A stretch of 64,000 nucleotides of DNA from Mycolicibacterium rhodesiae NBB3 (GCF_000230895.2 NC_016604.1:2728001-2792000); one strand, 5' to 3'; shown: positions 44,433 through 53,012, counted from the first letter of the stretch. Program-made: numbers and translations. The notes: generated by a model not told the origin, from the sequence alone.

Positions 44433-44663
44433 ATGCTGGCCATCGCCATTGAAGGGCACTACGCCCATCCCGGTCTGCAGCCGGCCGAAGTGCTGGCCAA
44501 CTTGGCAAGCATCCTCAACTGGCCCGAATCCAGGACAAGCTGGAAGACCTTGGCGCAGGCCGACAACGCCGCGGCACGGGCGCTGCTCGATACGGCGCCG
44601 ATCAGTCCGGTAGACCGCGAGAAGCTTGCGCACGGCACCGTGGAAGCGCTGCTGAGGGTGTGA
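44433..44663 (+). CDS. Small protein of unknown function, 76 residues
   Basis: ATG 44433 has a GAGGGAG ribosome site 6 bases upstream and an inverted repeat just before that. The protein is helical with a His near the N-terminus (AIEGHYAHPGLQPAEVLANL) and WKTLAQADNAAARALLDTA. No signal, membrane helix or Cys. It lies between the DUF305 gene and the convergent two-component system in a copper-related block. I recognise no family. Confidence 0.6.
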   Translation: MLAIAIEGHYAHPGLQPAEVLANLASILNWPESRTSWKTLAQADNAAARALLDTAPISPVDREKLAHGTVEALLRV

Positions 44664-44701
44664 AAACTCCATCCGCCCAACACTGTTGGATGCTTGAATG
44701 T

Positions 44702-45859
44702 TCAGCGTGAGCGCTCAACCGTGCTGGCATGCGCTGAGGCCACATTGCGTGGCAGCGGAACCGCGATGGTGAACGTTGTCCCGGTCCCCGCTCCCTGACT
44801 GGTGGCGCTGATATGGCCGCCGTGCGCCTCGACGAGCGCCTTGGCGATGGCCAGGCCGAGGCCCGAGCCGCCGTGATCGCGGGTGCGCGCGGCGTCGGCG
44901 CGGTACAGCCGTTCGAACACATGCGGTAGGTGCTCGGCGGCGATGCCTTCGCCGGTGTCGATGACGCGCAGCCGCAGTTGGCGCCCATCGGTGTCAGCGT
45001 GCACGTCGACCCGCCCGTGCGGTGGGGTATGCCGCAGCGCGTTATCTAGGAGGTTCGCCAGCACCTGGGCGAGGCGCTGCTCGTCGCCCCATAGCGGCGG
45101 CAGTTGGGAGGAGGCCAGATGCGTCGCCAAGGACACCTGTTTGCTGCGGTAGCGCTCGCTGAGCGCGGCCGCCGACTTGGCGATCAGCTCGGCCACGTCG
45201 ATGTCGGCGAACGCCAAGGAGGTGGAACTTTCCTCGGCCTGTGCCAGGGCGGCAACGTCGTCGGTGAAGCGCACCAGGCGCTGGATCTGGTCGCGCAGCA
45301 TCGCCGTGGTATCGGGGGTCAATGACCGCACGCCGTCCTCGATGGCTTCTGTGTAGGCCTGCAGAACCGCTACGGGCGTGCGGATTTCGTGGGCGAGGTC
45401 AGAGAACAGTTGGCGGCGGCTGGTGTCGACGGCCTGCAACTGGGCGGCCATCTGGTTGAATGCCTGCGCCAGCGAGTCGAAGTCCTCACCGAGGTGCGGC
45501 GGTGATACCCGGATCCCGTAGCGGCCCTCGGCGACGGCGGTGGCCGCCGACGCCACTTCGGTGATGGAGCGCTGCAATCTGCGGCTGCTATACCAGCTGA
45601 CTGCGAACGCGGTGAGCGCCGAGACGGCAACGGCGCCACCGACCGACAGCGCGGTGGCGTACTGGTAGGCCTGTTCGGCGTGGAGCTCCTCGGCGGAACC
45701 GGCAGACACGCCGGCTTGGTGCAGGTGTTCGCGAAACAGCGGCGGGCCGACGATCGCGGCGACCACCCAGGTGGTCAGCGCGCCGGCCAGCAACACCATG
45801 GTTTGGGCGATCAGCAGCCGCATGGCTATGCCGGGCCGTCGGCGCATCGGCGTGGCCAT
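44702..45859 (-). CDS. Sensor histidine kinase
   Basis: This is a 385-residue membrane kinase: helix 1 (about 14-38, LLIAQTMVLLAGALTTWVVA), a short extracytoplasmic loop of about 30 residues, helix 2 (about 68-89), a HAMP linker, the H-box FSDLAHEIRTPVAVL (His 157), N-box LANLLDNALRHT, and G-boxes DTGEGI and GGSGLGLAIAKALVEAHGG. ATG 45859 shares one base with the regulator stop (TGATG). The sensor loop contains EHLHQAGVSAGSAEELHAEQ with three His and could bind metal, but the signal is not proven. Divergent from MmcO, so a copper-responsive CopS/TcrY-like system is a reasonable guess. Confidence 0.9.
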   Translation of the reverse strand: MATPMRRRPGIAMRLLIAQTMVLLAGALTTWVVAAIVGPPLFREHLHQAGVSAGSAEELHAEQAYQYATALSVGGAVAVSALTAFAVSWYSSRRLQRSITEVASAATAVAEGRYGIRVSPPHLGEDFDSLAQAFNQMAAQLQAVDTSRRQLFSDLAHEIRTPVAVLQAYTEAIEDGVRSLTPDTTAMLRDQIQRLVRFTDDVAALAQAEESSTSLAFADIDVAELIAKSAAALSERYRSKQVSLATHLASSQLPPLWGDEQRLAQVLANLLDNALRHTPPHGRVDVHADTDGRQLRLRVIDTGEGIAAEHLPHVFERLYRADAARTRDHGGSGLGLAIAKALVEAHGGHISATSQGAGTGTTFTIAVPLPRNVASAHASTVERSR

Positions 45860-46614
45860 CACTGCCCGCTTCCCATCCGGTATCCGACGCCGCGCACGGT
45901 GATGACGTAGCGCGGCGCGGCTGGATCGTCGCCCAGTTTGCGTCGCACATGTCCGATGTGGACATCGACGAGGTGTTCGTTGCCGACCCAGGGGCCTTCG
46001 CGCACCGTCTCGAGCAACTGGCGGCGGCTCAGTACCACGCCCGGGCGCGCCGAAAGGGCGGCGAGGATGTCAAATTCGGTGCGGGTCAGCAGGATCGCCT
46101 CATCGTGCAGGGACACTTCCCGCGCGGCCACGTCGATATGCAGCGGCCCGAAGCGCAGCGGGGCGGGCGCGTCGCCGCGGCGGGTGGCCTCGCGGTCGGG
46201 CGCGACGCGTGGGCGCCGCAGCATCGCCCGGATTCGTGCCACCAATTCGCGCGGGCTAAAGGGTTTGGCGACGTAGTCGTCGGCGCCGACGGTGAGTCCG
46301 ATGATCGTGTCCATTTCGGTGTCGCGGGCGGTGAGCATGACCACGTAGGCGTCGGAGAAGGTGCGCAGCGTGCGGCATACCTCTAACCCGTCCATGCCGG
46401 GCAGCCCGAGGTCGAGGATCACCACGTCGGGGTCGAACTCGCGGGCCACGGTGACCGCGTCGGGACCGTTGTCGACGATGCGGGTGGCGAAGTGCTCGCG
46501 AGTGAGGTAGCTGGCCACGACCTCAGCCAGCGCGGCCTCGTCATCCACTACGAGCGCCCGGTAGCCGCGCGCATCCTCACCCGACGGCGCTGATGTGTTG
46601 GTCATGGCGTTCAT
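45859..46614 (-). CDS. OmpR-family response regulator (intact)
   Basis: A regulator of about 251 residues from ATG 46614 (ATG 46605 is also possible). The receiver is complete: VVDDEAAL, phospho-acceptor Asp in VVILDLGLPGMDG, Thr in VVMLTARD, and Lys in VAKPFSPREL. The winged-helix effector contains LLTRTEFDILAALSARPGVV and HVRRKLGDDP to RGVGYRMG. It forms an operon with the kinase through a TGATG overlap and is divergent from the small membrane gene and mmcO, which it likely controls. Compare the two orphan regulators at 32328 and 62743, whose receivers are degenerate. Confidence 0.92.
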   Translation of the reverse strand: MNAMTNTSAPSGEDARGYRALVVDDEAALAEVVASYLTREHFATRIVDNGPDAVTVAREFDPDVVILDLGLPGMDGLEVCRTLRTFSDAYVVMLTARDTEMDTIIGLTVGADDYVAKPFSPRELVARIRAMLRRPRVAPDREATRRGDAPAPLRFGPLHIDVAAREVSLHDEAILLTRTEFDILAALSARPGVVLSRRQLLETVREGPWVGNEHLVDVHIGHVRRKLGDDPAAPRYVITVRGVGYRMGSGQ

Positions 46615-46730
46615 CGTGCCGGGTAACCGCCACAGGTTGACGCGCCGGAGCATTCTTCAACGAATCTTCACACGACCCTTATCGGTTCAACCCTTTGGCG
46701 CCTTCATCGTGGTCAGTGAAGGAGACCGCT

Positions 46731-46973
46731 ATGAGTATGGGATGGGCGCCTGTGGCGTTCGAAGCCGTTGGCGGCGACTGGCACCTATTGCTGGCGCTGA
46801 CTGGTGCACTGGTGTTGGGTTGGGGGCTCGTCGTTGTCGCTACGGCGGCACTGTTCGGCGGTCCCGCGGGTGGGCGCCAGGGTCGCCGATTCGCAGCCCT
46901 GAAGCGGGCTGGCGTGCGCAGCGGCAAGCCGAAACACGACAGATCGCCACGGGCGGGTGTGGGTCATGGCTGA
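46731..46973 (+). CDS. Small single-pass membrane protein, 80 residues
   Basis: ATG 46731 has a GAAGGAGA site upstream. One membrane helix (HLLLALTGALVLGWGLVVVATAALF, about 18-42, quoted in part as LTGALVLGWGLVVVATAALF) is followed by a basic cytosolic tail (GGRQGRRFAALKRAGVRSGK). The stop lies 8 bases inside mmcO, so the two are translated together. It may help membrane targeting of, or copper delivery to, the oxidase; no family is known to me. Confidence 0.7.
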   Translation: MSMGWAPVAFEAVGGDWHLLLALTGALVLGWGLVVVATAALFGGPAGGRQGRRFAALKRAGVRSGKPKHDRSPRAGVGHG

Positions 46974-48486
46974 GTTGCGGGGGCGCGGGCAGTGGAGTCG
47001 GCGCAGCTTTCTTGTCGCTACGGCGGCCGCCGCGGCCACCGTGGCGGCGTGCTCGCGCGGCAGCAGCGTCGCCGTGCCCAATAACACGGTTGCCGGCGCG
47101 GAGGCACGCCGCCCGCACAGCGGTCGCACCGTGTCGGCCACGCTCACCGCGGATCGCACGGGTGTAGATCTTGGCGGCACAGTGGCTCAGACGGTCTCCT
47201 ACAACGGCACGGTTCCGGGGCCGTTGCTGCGCGCGTCGGTGGGCGACGAACTTGCCGTCACGCTACGCAACCGCCTTGATCGCAGCACGTCTGTGCATTG
47301 GCATGGCATCGCGCTGCGCAACGACATGGACGGCGCGTCGCCGGCCACACCAGACATTGACGCCGGCGCCGACTTCACCTACCGGTTCTCCGTTCAGTAT
47401 CCGGGAACCTACTGGGCTCATCCGCACACCGGTCTGGACGCCGACACCGGCTTGTACTTCCCGGTGATCGTCGATGACCCCAGCGACTCGGGCAGCTATG
47501 ACGCCGAGTGGGTGGTCATGCTCGACGACTGGACCGACGGGGTCGGGTCCAGCCCGGCCCAGATCTATGACGGGCTGCGCAATTCACCGGGCGGCCACGA
47601 CATGCCCGGAATGGGCGACATGCCCGGCATGCCCGCAATGGGCACGGTACCGGGGGTCGGGGGAGCGGGCAGCAGCGTAATGCTCGGGGGTGACGCCGGG
47701 GATGTCAGCTACCCCTACTATCTGGTCAACGGGCGTATTCCGCAGGCACCCAGCAGCTTTCGGGTCAAGCCTGGTCAGCGTGTGCGGATCCGGCTCATCA
47801 ACGCCGGCTCCGACACGGCCTTTCGGGTCGCGCTGGCCGGGCACAAGTTGACGGTGACCCACACCGACGGGTTTCCGGTCGTGCCGACCGAGGTTGACGC
47901 GGTGCTGATCGGGATGGGGGAGCGCTACGACGTCGTGGTCACCGCCGGCGACGGAGTGTTCCCGCTGGTCGCCGCCGCGGAAGGAAAGAACGCGTCGGCA
48001 CGCGGGTTGTTGGTCAGCGGCGCAGGTTCGCCGCCGCCGGCCGACTATGCGCCCCCCGAGCTGCAGGGCCGCGTCGGCACCGTCGAGGCGTTCTCGGCCG
48101 CGCCGGGAGCGGCGCTGCCGGCTGCGCGCTCCGATGTGGAGTTGCCTGCCGATCTGGGCGGGTCGATGATGCCCTACGACTGGACGATCAACGGCCTGGC
48201 GTTCGCCAACACCCGGCCACTGGAAGTCCGTGAGGGCCAACGCGTCACGTTGTCATTCAAGAACACCTCGATGATGTGGCATCCCATGCATCTGCACGGT
48301 CACACCTTCGAGCTGCTCACGGCCGACGGACGACCCGGCGCACGCAAAGACACCGTGATCGTGCTGCCCATGCAGCAGCTGCGCGTGTCGTTCGTCGCCG
48401 ACAACCCCGGCGTGTGGATGCTGCACTGCCACAACACCTATCACCAGGAAGCCGGCATGATGACCAGCCTCAACTACATTGCCTGA
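46966..48486 (+). CDS. mmcO: Multicopper oxidase lipoprotein (MmcO-like)
   Basis: This is a 506-residue secreted enzyme. The N-terminus has RRSFLVATAAAAATVAAC: a twin-arginine-like signal plus lipobox (Cys about 29), as in mycobacterial MmcO. Three cupredoxin domains carry the copper motifs: HWHGIAL (type 2/3), WAHPHTG, then HPMHLHGHTFEL and HCHNTYHQEAGMM (type 1/2/3). A Met-rich loop GGHDMPGMGDMPGMPAMG at about 208-225 could bind Cu(I). It oxidises toxic Cu(I) to Cu(II) outside the membrane. It sits divergently to the two-component operon. Confidence 0.95.
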   Translation: MAELRGRGQWSRRSFLVATAAAAATVAACSRGSSVAVPNNTVAGAEARRPHSGRTVSATLTADRTGVDLGGTVAQTVSYNGTVPGPLLRASVGDELAVTLRNRLDRSTSVHWHGIALRNDMDGASPATPDIDAGADFTYRFSVQYPGTYWAHPHTGLDADTGLYFPVIVDDPSDSGSYDAEWVVMLDDWTDGVGSSPAQIYDGLRNSPGGHDMPGMGDMPGMPAMGTVPGVGGAGSSVMLGGDAGDVSYPYYLVNGRIPQAPSSFRVKPGQRVRIRLINAGSDTAFRVALAGHKLTVTHTDGFPVVPTEVDAVLIGMGERYDVVVTAGDGVFPLVAAAEGKNASARGLLVSGAGSPPPADYAPPELQGRVGTVEAFSAAPGAALPAARSDVELPADLGGSMMPYDWTINGLAFANTRPLEVREGQRVTLSFKNTSMMWHPMHLHGHTFELLTADGRPGARKDTVIVLPMQQLRVSFVADNPGVWMLHCHNTYHQEAGMMTSLNYIA

Positions 48487-48565
48487 CCGCAGCTCGGCGG
48501 CGCCGCGCATCTCACAGCCGCGGTCAGCGGTGAACGGATAAGTTAGCCAGGGCAGCTCGCGAAAA

Positions 48566-49975
48566 TCAGTACTCGATGAGCCGGGTGACGTAAGGCATCA
48601 TGCCGCTCGTGCGCACCGGCGCGATGCGCACTTGTGAGCCGGTGAAGGGGGCTTCCAGCATCTGCCCGTCGCCCAGATACATCGCCTCATGCTGGCTTGC
48701 GTTGGGCCCGTAGAAGATCAGATCGCCACGGCGCATTTGTGACGAGGGGACTTTGCGTCCGGCGTTGTACTGCGAGCCGGAGTAGTGATCCAGCTTGATG
48801 CCGACGCCGGCAAAGGCGTACAGATATAGGCCCGAGCAGTCGAATCCGACGGTGTTGGCGCCCTGGTCGATGCCGCGGGAGGGTCCGTTGGCGTTGCCGC
48901 CGCCCCACGAGTAGGGCACGCCCAGCTGCGACATGGCCCGGCGGATCACCAATTCGGATGCCTGGCGGCCGTTCACCTGCGGGATGCGCCCGTTGGTGAA
49001 ACCGGGATCCGCGGGTGCGGAGGCTTGCGGCAGGATCCCGAGCTGTGTCAGGAACTTTCGGCCCATGTCCGCGGTCAGCTGCGCCGAGGTTGCCGAGATC
49101 TGCAGCACAGCATTGACGATGGCGATGGGATCGCCGGTGACGTTGGCGCTGGGCACCATCGGCAACGTGGTGTCCCACTGACTGGAGTCGGCCGGCGCCG
49201 GCGTGCCCGCCGGGTTCGGGGAATCCCACCGGTCCAGGGTCGGCGACGCTGCGCCCGCGGCGATCGCCGGCGCCTGGGTCGACGCTGCGGGCGCCGGGCG
49301 GGCGGCGTCGAGACGGGCCTTCGCGGCATCACGAGCGGCGACTAGCCGATCGACTTCGCCCTGCTGGACACCGAATTGGCGCTGCGCCTCGGTCAGCGCC
49401 GCCACCGCCGCTTGCTGACTTCGCTCGGCATCAGCGGCCGCCTGGTCGGCGCGCTGCTGGGCCGCGCGCGCTGCAGACGCTCGATTTGCCTGCTCGGTGC
49501 GGGCGCGCTGCAGATCGGTCAGCACATTGCGATGGCTCAGCGCCAGGGTCTGCTCGGCGCTGGCGGTGGCGATGATGTCCTCCGGGCTGGCCGCCGAAAC
49601 CAGCGCCTGCGGTGGTCCATTGACGTAGGTGGCGGCGGCGAAGTCATCAAAGCGCCCTTGAGCGGCGGCGATCGCCGTGTTGGAATCGGTCAGCGCTTGC
49701 TGGCTGGCTTCTACGTCGCCGCGCGCCGCTGCGGCGGCGTCCCGGGCGTTGGCAACGTCGACCAGGGCTTTGTTCACCCCTTCCTGCTGGCCCTGAATCT
49801 GCGCGCCGATATCGGCCAGACGCTGATCGGCCTGCGCGAGATCAGCGACCAACGCGGAGATCTGCGAGCCCGAATGGCTTGTGCCGTCGTGGGAGCCCTG
49901 CGCGGTTCCGCCACCGTAGGCCAGCAACGCAGCAGCCACGGTGACGGCAACGGCGAGGCGGCGTAGGGGCTTCAT
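48566..49975 (-). CDS. RipA-like endopeptidase with long coiled coil and NlpC/P60 domain
   Basis: This is a 469-residue exported protein from ATG 49975, preceded by an AAGGGAG site. Signal peptide (LAVAVTVAAALLAYGGGTAQ), coiled coil (about 40-225, Ala/Gln/Asp-rich), a Pro/Ala linker, a WDTTLPMVPSANVTGDPIAI segment and the NlpC/P60 domain. Catalytic Cys is in GFDCSGLYLYAF and His in SQHEAMYLGDG. Its C-terminal 240 residues parallel the stand-alone proteins at 31271 and 41138, as though those derive from it. In mycobacteria RipA separates daughter cells at the septum (family knowledge). A strong BlaI-like element lies at 50083. Confidence 0.9.
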   Translation of the reverse strand: MKPLRRLAVAVTVAAALLAYGGGTAQGSHDGTSHSGSQISALVADLAQADQRLADIGAQIQGQQEGVNKALVDVANARDAAAAARGDVEASQQALTDSNTAIAAAQGRFDDFAAATYVNGPPQALVSAASPEDIIATASAEQTLALSHRNVLTDLQRARTEQANRASAARAAQQRADQAAADAERSQQAAVAALTEAQRQFGVQQGEVDRLVAARDAAKARLDAARPAPAASTQAPAIAAGAASPTLDRWDSPNPAGTPAPADSSQWDTTLPMVPSANVTGDPIAIVNAVLQISATSAQLTADMGRKFLTQLGILPQASAPADPGFTNGRIPQVNGRQASELVIRRAMSQLGVPYSWGGGNANGPSRGIDQGANTVGFDCSGLYLYAFAGVGIKLDHYSGSQYNAGRKVPSSQMRRGDLIFYGPNASQHEAMYLGDGQMLEAPFTGSQVRIAPVRTSGMMPYVTRLIEY

Positions 49976-50082
49976 CACATGATCTCCCTTAGCGGGGTGC
50001 GCTGGTGCGTCACCGTCGACAGGGCGGCGGGTCAGAACTCCCCTAGCACAGCTACGGCTTGCGCGAGTAAGCAGTTGTCCAG

Positions 50083-50099
50083 TACGTATTGGCAACGTA
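50083..50099. promoter_or_regulatory. BlaI-like operator TACGTA-TTGGC-AACGTA
   Basis: The arms are strong inverted repeats (TACGTA/AACGTA) 108 bases before the RipA-like gene. An adjoining TAAGCA-GTTGT-CCAGTA (50068-50084) shares the TA and has one good arm. Confidence 0.7.
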
Positions 50100-50323
50100 C
50101 ACCACTACTGTCTCACTGGAAACATCCGTCACAGTCTCATTGTCGTAACGGTCTGGGCCGGCGGGTGTGCGCCAATGCGAGTGGTCGTTGCGTCGAACGC
50201 TTACCAGGTTTGGGTGCAGAAATGGTCCTCGAAAGGGTTGGGGCGTATGCCGTTTTGGCGACGGATATCCGACCCGCCAGTTGCCGCGCTATACATCGAC
50301 GCCGTCGACCAACCCGAAATATC
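50100..50323. other. Gap between the RipA-like gene and the BlaI operon
   Basis: No credible gene. The stretch contains only short Arg/Ser-rich frames. Together with the neighbouring operators it forms the divergent control region for the RipA-like gene and the blaI operon. Confidence 0.4.
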
Positions 50324-50340
50324 TACTATGCAAAATAGGA
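50324..50340. promoter_or_regulatory. BlaI-like operator TACTAT-GCAAA-ATAGGA
   Basis: The left arm is perfect; the right arm ends GGA instead of GTA. Its TATG contains the start codon of a 36-codon ORF (50328). Confidence 0.5.
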
Positions 50341-50438
50341 GTCACGAGTGGCTGGCGGTGACGCCGCTGACTGCTAATCGGATCCACGAGATCGGGTTTG
50401 ATCGATTGCAGCGTTGCGTGGGATACCTGTGGCGGTAG
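50328..50438 (+). CDS. Possible leaderless peptide, 36 residues
   Basis: ATG 50328 lies inside an operator-like element, so a transcript starting at or near it would be leaderless, which mycobacteria translate well. The peptide (MQNRSHEWLAVTPLTANRIH...) is basic, with no family. The same layout, ATG at the edge of an operator, occurs at 53115. Confidence 0.25.
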   Translation: MQNRSHEWLAVTPLTANRIHEIGFDRLQRCVGYLWR

Positions 50439-50503
50439 GGAGCGCGCCGTCGTGACCACAGCGAGCGCGCCGCAGTGAAGCGATCATCGACTACGGATGT
50501 AGC

Positions 50504-50520
50504 TACTATGACAAATAGTA
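50504..50520. promoter_or_regulatory. BlaI-like operator TACTAT-GACAA-ATAGTA
   Basis: This is a perfect inverted repeat with a 5-bp centre and the best match to the consensus. It lies 67 bases before the first gene of the operon that contains blaI, so the repressor probably controls its own operon. Confidence 0.8.
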
Positions 50521-50570
50521 GTATTAAGCTGTAGATGTTGTGGCGCTGGGCATGCAGGATGGTGATTGAG

Positions 50571-51062
50571 ATGATCGTGCGTCGGGTGCTGTGGCTGCAA
50601 TTGGCCGTCGCCGTAGTGGCCGCAGCGGTGGTCGCTTTGGCAGTGGGGGTGCCCAGCGCGCTGGTGGACAATCCGATTTTCGTGCGGATGACCCCGGTGC
50701 CGTGGTGGAGCTACGCCGTGTGGGCACTGACCGCGGTGGTCAGTGGGATCCTGCTCGCCACCTATGTCGCACGCCCTGCGGCGTCCGCGGCGCCGGGGCG
50801 CGCCGGGATACTGGCCAACGTCGGATCGGTGCTGGCGGTGGGCTGCCCGGTGTGCAACAAGCTGGTGGTGGCCGCCATCGGAGTCAGTGGCGCACTCAAC
50901 GTGTGGGCACCGATTCAGCCGCTGATCGCGGCGGCGTCGCTGGCACTGCTGGGTTGGGCGCTGTGGCGGCGGCTGACGACGTTGCGTTCCTGCCCGGTGA
51001 GCGGCGAATCCGCGCTGTCGCCTATGGCGACCGCTGTGCCTTCTGCAGAGCGCGACAGGTAA
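50571..51062 (+). CDS. Membrane protein with CPVC motif
   Basis: About 163 residues from ATG 50571; ATG 50535 and 50559 are in-frame alternatives. Four hydrophobic segments are visible (WLQLAVAVVAAAVVALAVGV; YAVWALTAVVSGILLATYV; ILANVGSVLAVGCPVCNKLV; IQPLIAAASLALLGWALW). The CPVC in the third is a CxxC likely to be redox-active at the membrane. One base overlaps the TlpA-like gene (TAATG), so the pair may move thiol electrons across the membrane. First gene of the blaI operon, behind the operator at 50504. No named family. Confidence 0.7.
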   Translation: MIVRRVLWLQLAVAVVAAAVVALAVGVPSALVDNPIFVRMTPVPWWSYAVWALTAVVSGILLATYVARPAASAAPGRAGILANVGSVLAVGCPVCNKLVVAAIGVSGALNVWAPIQPLIAAASLALLGWALWRRLTTLRSCPVSGESALSPMATAVPSAERDR

Positions 51063-51691
51063 TGGTGCGGGGTCGACCGTTGGCCGTGCTGGTCGTCGCC
51101 GCGGCGGCCGCCATCGCCGGTGTGCTCATCAGTCACGACCCGGTGTCTGCACCGGCGGGGCAGCGAATATCTGCCGACCACGCCGTGGCCGGCGCCGACC
51201 CCGCGCCGACCGAGGCCGGCGCGCCGCCTTGCCCGGTGCCGGTGCCCGGCGCCTCGCCGGTGCCCGCACTGTCCGGGGCGATGGCCCGTTGCCTGGGGTC
51301 CTCGCAGCCCGTCGATGTCGGCGCGGCCGTGGCCGGAGCGCCGACGCTGCTCAATTTGTGGGCGTCGTGGTGCGCACCGTGTCGCGAGGAGATGCCGGTC
51401 CTCGACGCCTACGCTGATACGCCCGGTGCGGTGCGGGTGGTCGGTGTCAACGTGCGCGACCGGCCGTCGTCGGCTGCGGCCCTGGTCCGCGACCTGCGAA
51501 TCGGATATCCGTCGTTCACCGACGCTGATGAGGTGGCCGGCGCGTTGGGCACGCCGCCGCTGCTGCCGCTGAGCTACCTTGTCGGTACCGACGGATCTGT
51601 GCGCCGCCTACAGGATGTACTGGTTTTTCGCGATGTCGCTCAGGTCAACCAATCGGTCGCGGTCGCGCTTGGGGAAAGGCAGAAACGATGA
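51062..51691 (+). CDS. TlpA/ResA-like thiol-disulfide oxidoreductase
   Basis: This is a 209-residue protein with an N-terminal anchor (LAVLVVAAAAAIAGVLI), a Pro/Ala linker and a thioredoxin fold with the active site LWASWCAPCREEMPVLDAY (about residues 97-115, Cys-Ala-Pro-Cys), then VNVRDRPSSAA and PLSYLVGTDGSV with a conserved cis-Pro loop. It acts outside the membrane, reducing or forming disulfides, for example for apocytochrome c or for cysteine-containing wall proteins. A cytochrome c assembly gene (broken) lies nearby at 56744. It overlaps its neighbours by 1 and 4 bases. Confidence 0.9.
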   Translation: MVRGRPLAVLVVAAAAAIAGVLISHDPVSAPAGQRISADHAVAGADPAPTEAGAPPCPVPVPGASPVPALSGAMARCLGSSQPVDVGAAVAGAPTLLNLWASWCAPCREEMPVLDAYADTPGAVRVVGVNVRDRPSSAAALVRDLRIGYPSFTDADEVAGALGTPPLLPLSYLVGTDGSVRRLQDVLVFRDVAQVNQSVAVALGERQKR

Positions 51692-52113
51692 CAGCCCGCA
51701 AAACAACCAAGCGGACATCGCCGCGCACCCCACCGGCCCACCCCCCGACCCTGCCCGGGCTCGGCGAGTTAGAAGCCGCCATTATGGAGGTCGTCTGGCA
51801 CACCGACGACGCGATGCGGGTCCGTGACGTCCTCGACAAACTCGACTCCGCCCGCCAACCGGCCTATACGACCGTGATGACCGTGATGGACAACCTCTAC
51901 CGCAAGGGATGGCTAAGCCGTGAGCTCGATGGCCGTGCCTACAGCTACCGGGCCACCCGCGACCGTCTTCAAGCGGCCACCGACGCCCTGCGCGAGCTAC
52001 TCGCCGACAGTGGCGACCCGGCCGCGGCGCTGCTGCACTTCGCGCGCAGCGCCACCACCGCGGAGTCGCGGGCATTGACCCGCGGCCTGAAAGAACGGGG
52101 CCGACGGCGGTGA
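51688..52113 (+). CDS. blaI: BlaI/MecI-family repressor, copy 1
   Basis: This is a 141-residue winged-helix repressor. After a Pro/Lys-rich tail (1-24) come LPGLGELEAAIMEVVWHTDD, VRDVLDKLDSARQPAYTTVM and MDNLYRKGWLSRELDGRAYS, the BlaI HTH and wing. The C-terminal dimerisation helices follow (ATDALRELLADSGDP). BlaI proteins bind palindromes with TAC/GTA half sites as dimers and are released when cleaved by an M56 protease. ATG overlaps the TlpA stop (ATGA), and the M56 gene overlaps its end. An operator-like site lies before the operon at 50504. Confidence 0.93.
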   Translation: MTARKTTKRTSPRTPPAHPPTLPGLGELEAAIMEVVWHTDDAMRVRDVLDKLDSARQPAYTTVMTVMDNLYRKGWLSRELDGRAYSYRATRDRLQAATDALRELLADSGDPAAALLHFARSATTAESRALTRGLKERGRRR

Positions 52114-53012
52114 CCGCGGTGATGTGGTGGACCATCGGCGGCATCGCCGTGGGTGTCCTCACACCATCGATACTGCGGGCCTTGACCCGCCGCGGCACCG
52201 ACGCAGCGGTCCTCTTGGCACTATGGGCGGTGCTCGTGTGCGTCACGCTCGCCGCGGTCGCACTGCCTGGGCTGGCCGAACTGCTGCACCGGTGCTGGCT
52301 GGCGTTGCACGCCGGTCCGCCCGGGAGGGTGGATACCGTCGCGGGCATCCTCAGTGGTGCCGCGCTGGCCATCGCCGCGATCCGCGGGGGCTGGCAGCTG
52401 AGCCGCACCGGCCGGCATCGACGTCGCTTGCACAACAAGCACGTCGAGCTGGCCTGGTTGTTGACCGGCCGCAGCCCGCAACCCGGCGCGGTGCTGTGGC
52501 TGCCGGCCACCGAGCCGCTGGCCTACAGCCTGGCCGGCAACCCGCCGCTGGTGGTGATGAGCACCGGAATGCAGCAGTATCTGGACCGGGCAGCGGTCAG
52601 CGCCGTCGAAGCCCATGAGCGCGCCCACGTGCGCCGACGCCATCATCTGCTGATCGCGATAGCCCAGGCCGCCGCCGCCGGCTTAGGATGGCTGCCGCTG
52701 ATGCGCCACTCACCGTCGTTGGTGCGCACACTGGTCGAACTGGACGCCGACGCGCACGCCGCCCGTAGCCACGGCCACCGCGGCCTGCGCCGGGCGTTGC
52801 AGACATTGAAGAGCGCTCCCGCACCGGCGCCTGCACTGGGCATCGCCAGCGACTGCACCCAGCTGCGACTGGCCCGGCTGGCGGGCAGGCGTTCATCCTC
52901 CGGTCGCTTCGCCGGATCCAGCGCGGCCTGGGGGGCGGTGCTGGTGCTGGGCATGACCACCTTGTTAACCTTCGCTGCGCTGACGGGGCTAGCGTCCTGC
53001 ACCGCAGGGTGA
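52110..53012 (+). CDS. M56-family membrane metallopeptidase, copy 1 (BlaR-like without sensor domain)
   Basis: This is a 300-residue membrane protein from GTG 52110. Several helices (about 5-55 and 75-92), a cytosolic domain with the zinc-protease motif EAHERAHVRRRHH (His 169, Glu 170, His 173) and a distal LVELDADAHAARSHG third-ligand segment, and a final helix (AWGAVLVLGMTTLLTFAALT). Staphylococcal BlaR1/MecR1 carry an extra C-terminal penicillin-binding sensor; this protein ends after the last helix, like the mycobacterial BlaR homologue. It likely cleaves BlaI when triggered by an unknown signal. Confidence 0.9.
   Translation: MTAVMWWTIGGIAVGVLTPSILRALTRRGTDAAVLLALWAVLVCVTLAAVALPGLAELLHRCWLALHAGPPGRVDTVAGILSGAALAIAAIRGGWQLSRTGRHRRRLHNKHVELAWLLTGRSPQPGAVLWLPATEPLAYSLAGNPPLVVMSTGMQQYLDRAAVSAVEAHERAHVRRRHHLLIAIAQAAAAGLGWLPLMRHSPSLVRTLVELDADAHAARSHGHRGLRRALQTLKSAPAPAPALGIASDCTQLRLARLAGRRSSSGRFAGSSAAWGAVLVLGMTTLLTFAALTGLASCTAG

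Noticed and set aside
44702..46614. Assigning the two-component system as MprAB, TcrXY or CopRS
   Set aside because: The domains show only a generic kinase and regulator; the short sensor loop does not discriminate, so no symbol was given.
50591..51061. Long upstream extension of the TlpA-like gene
   Set aside because: It overlaps the membrane CPVC gene in another frame and is Arg/Gly-rich; ATG 51062 directly follows that gene and precedes a proper membrane anchor.
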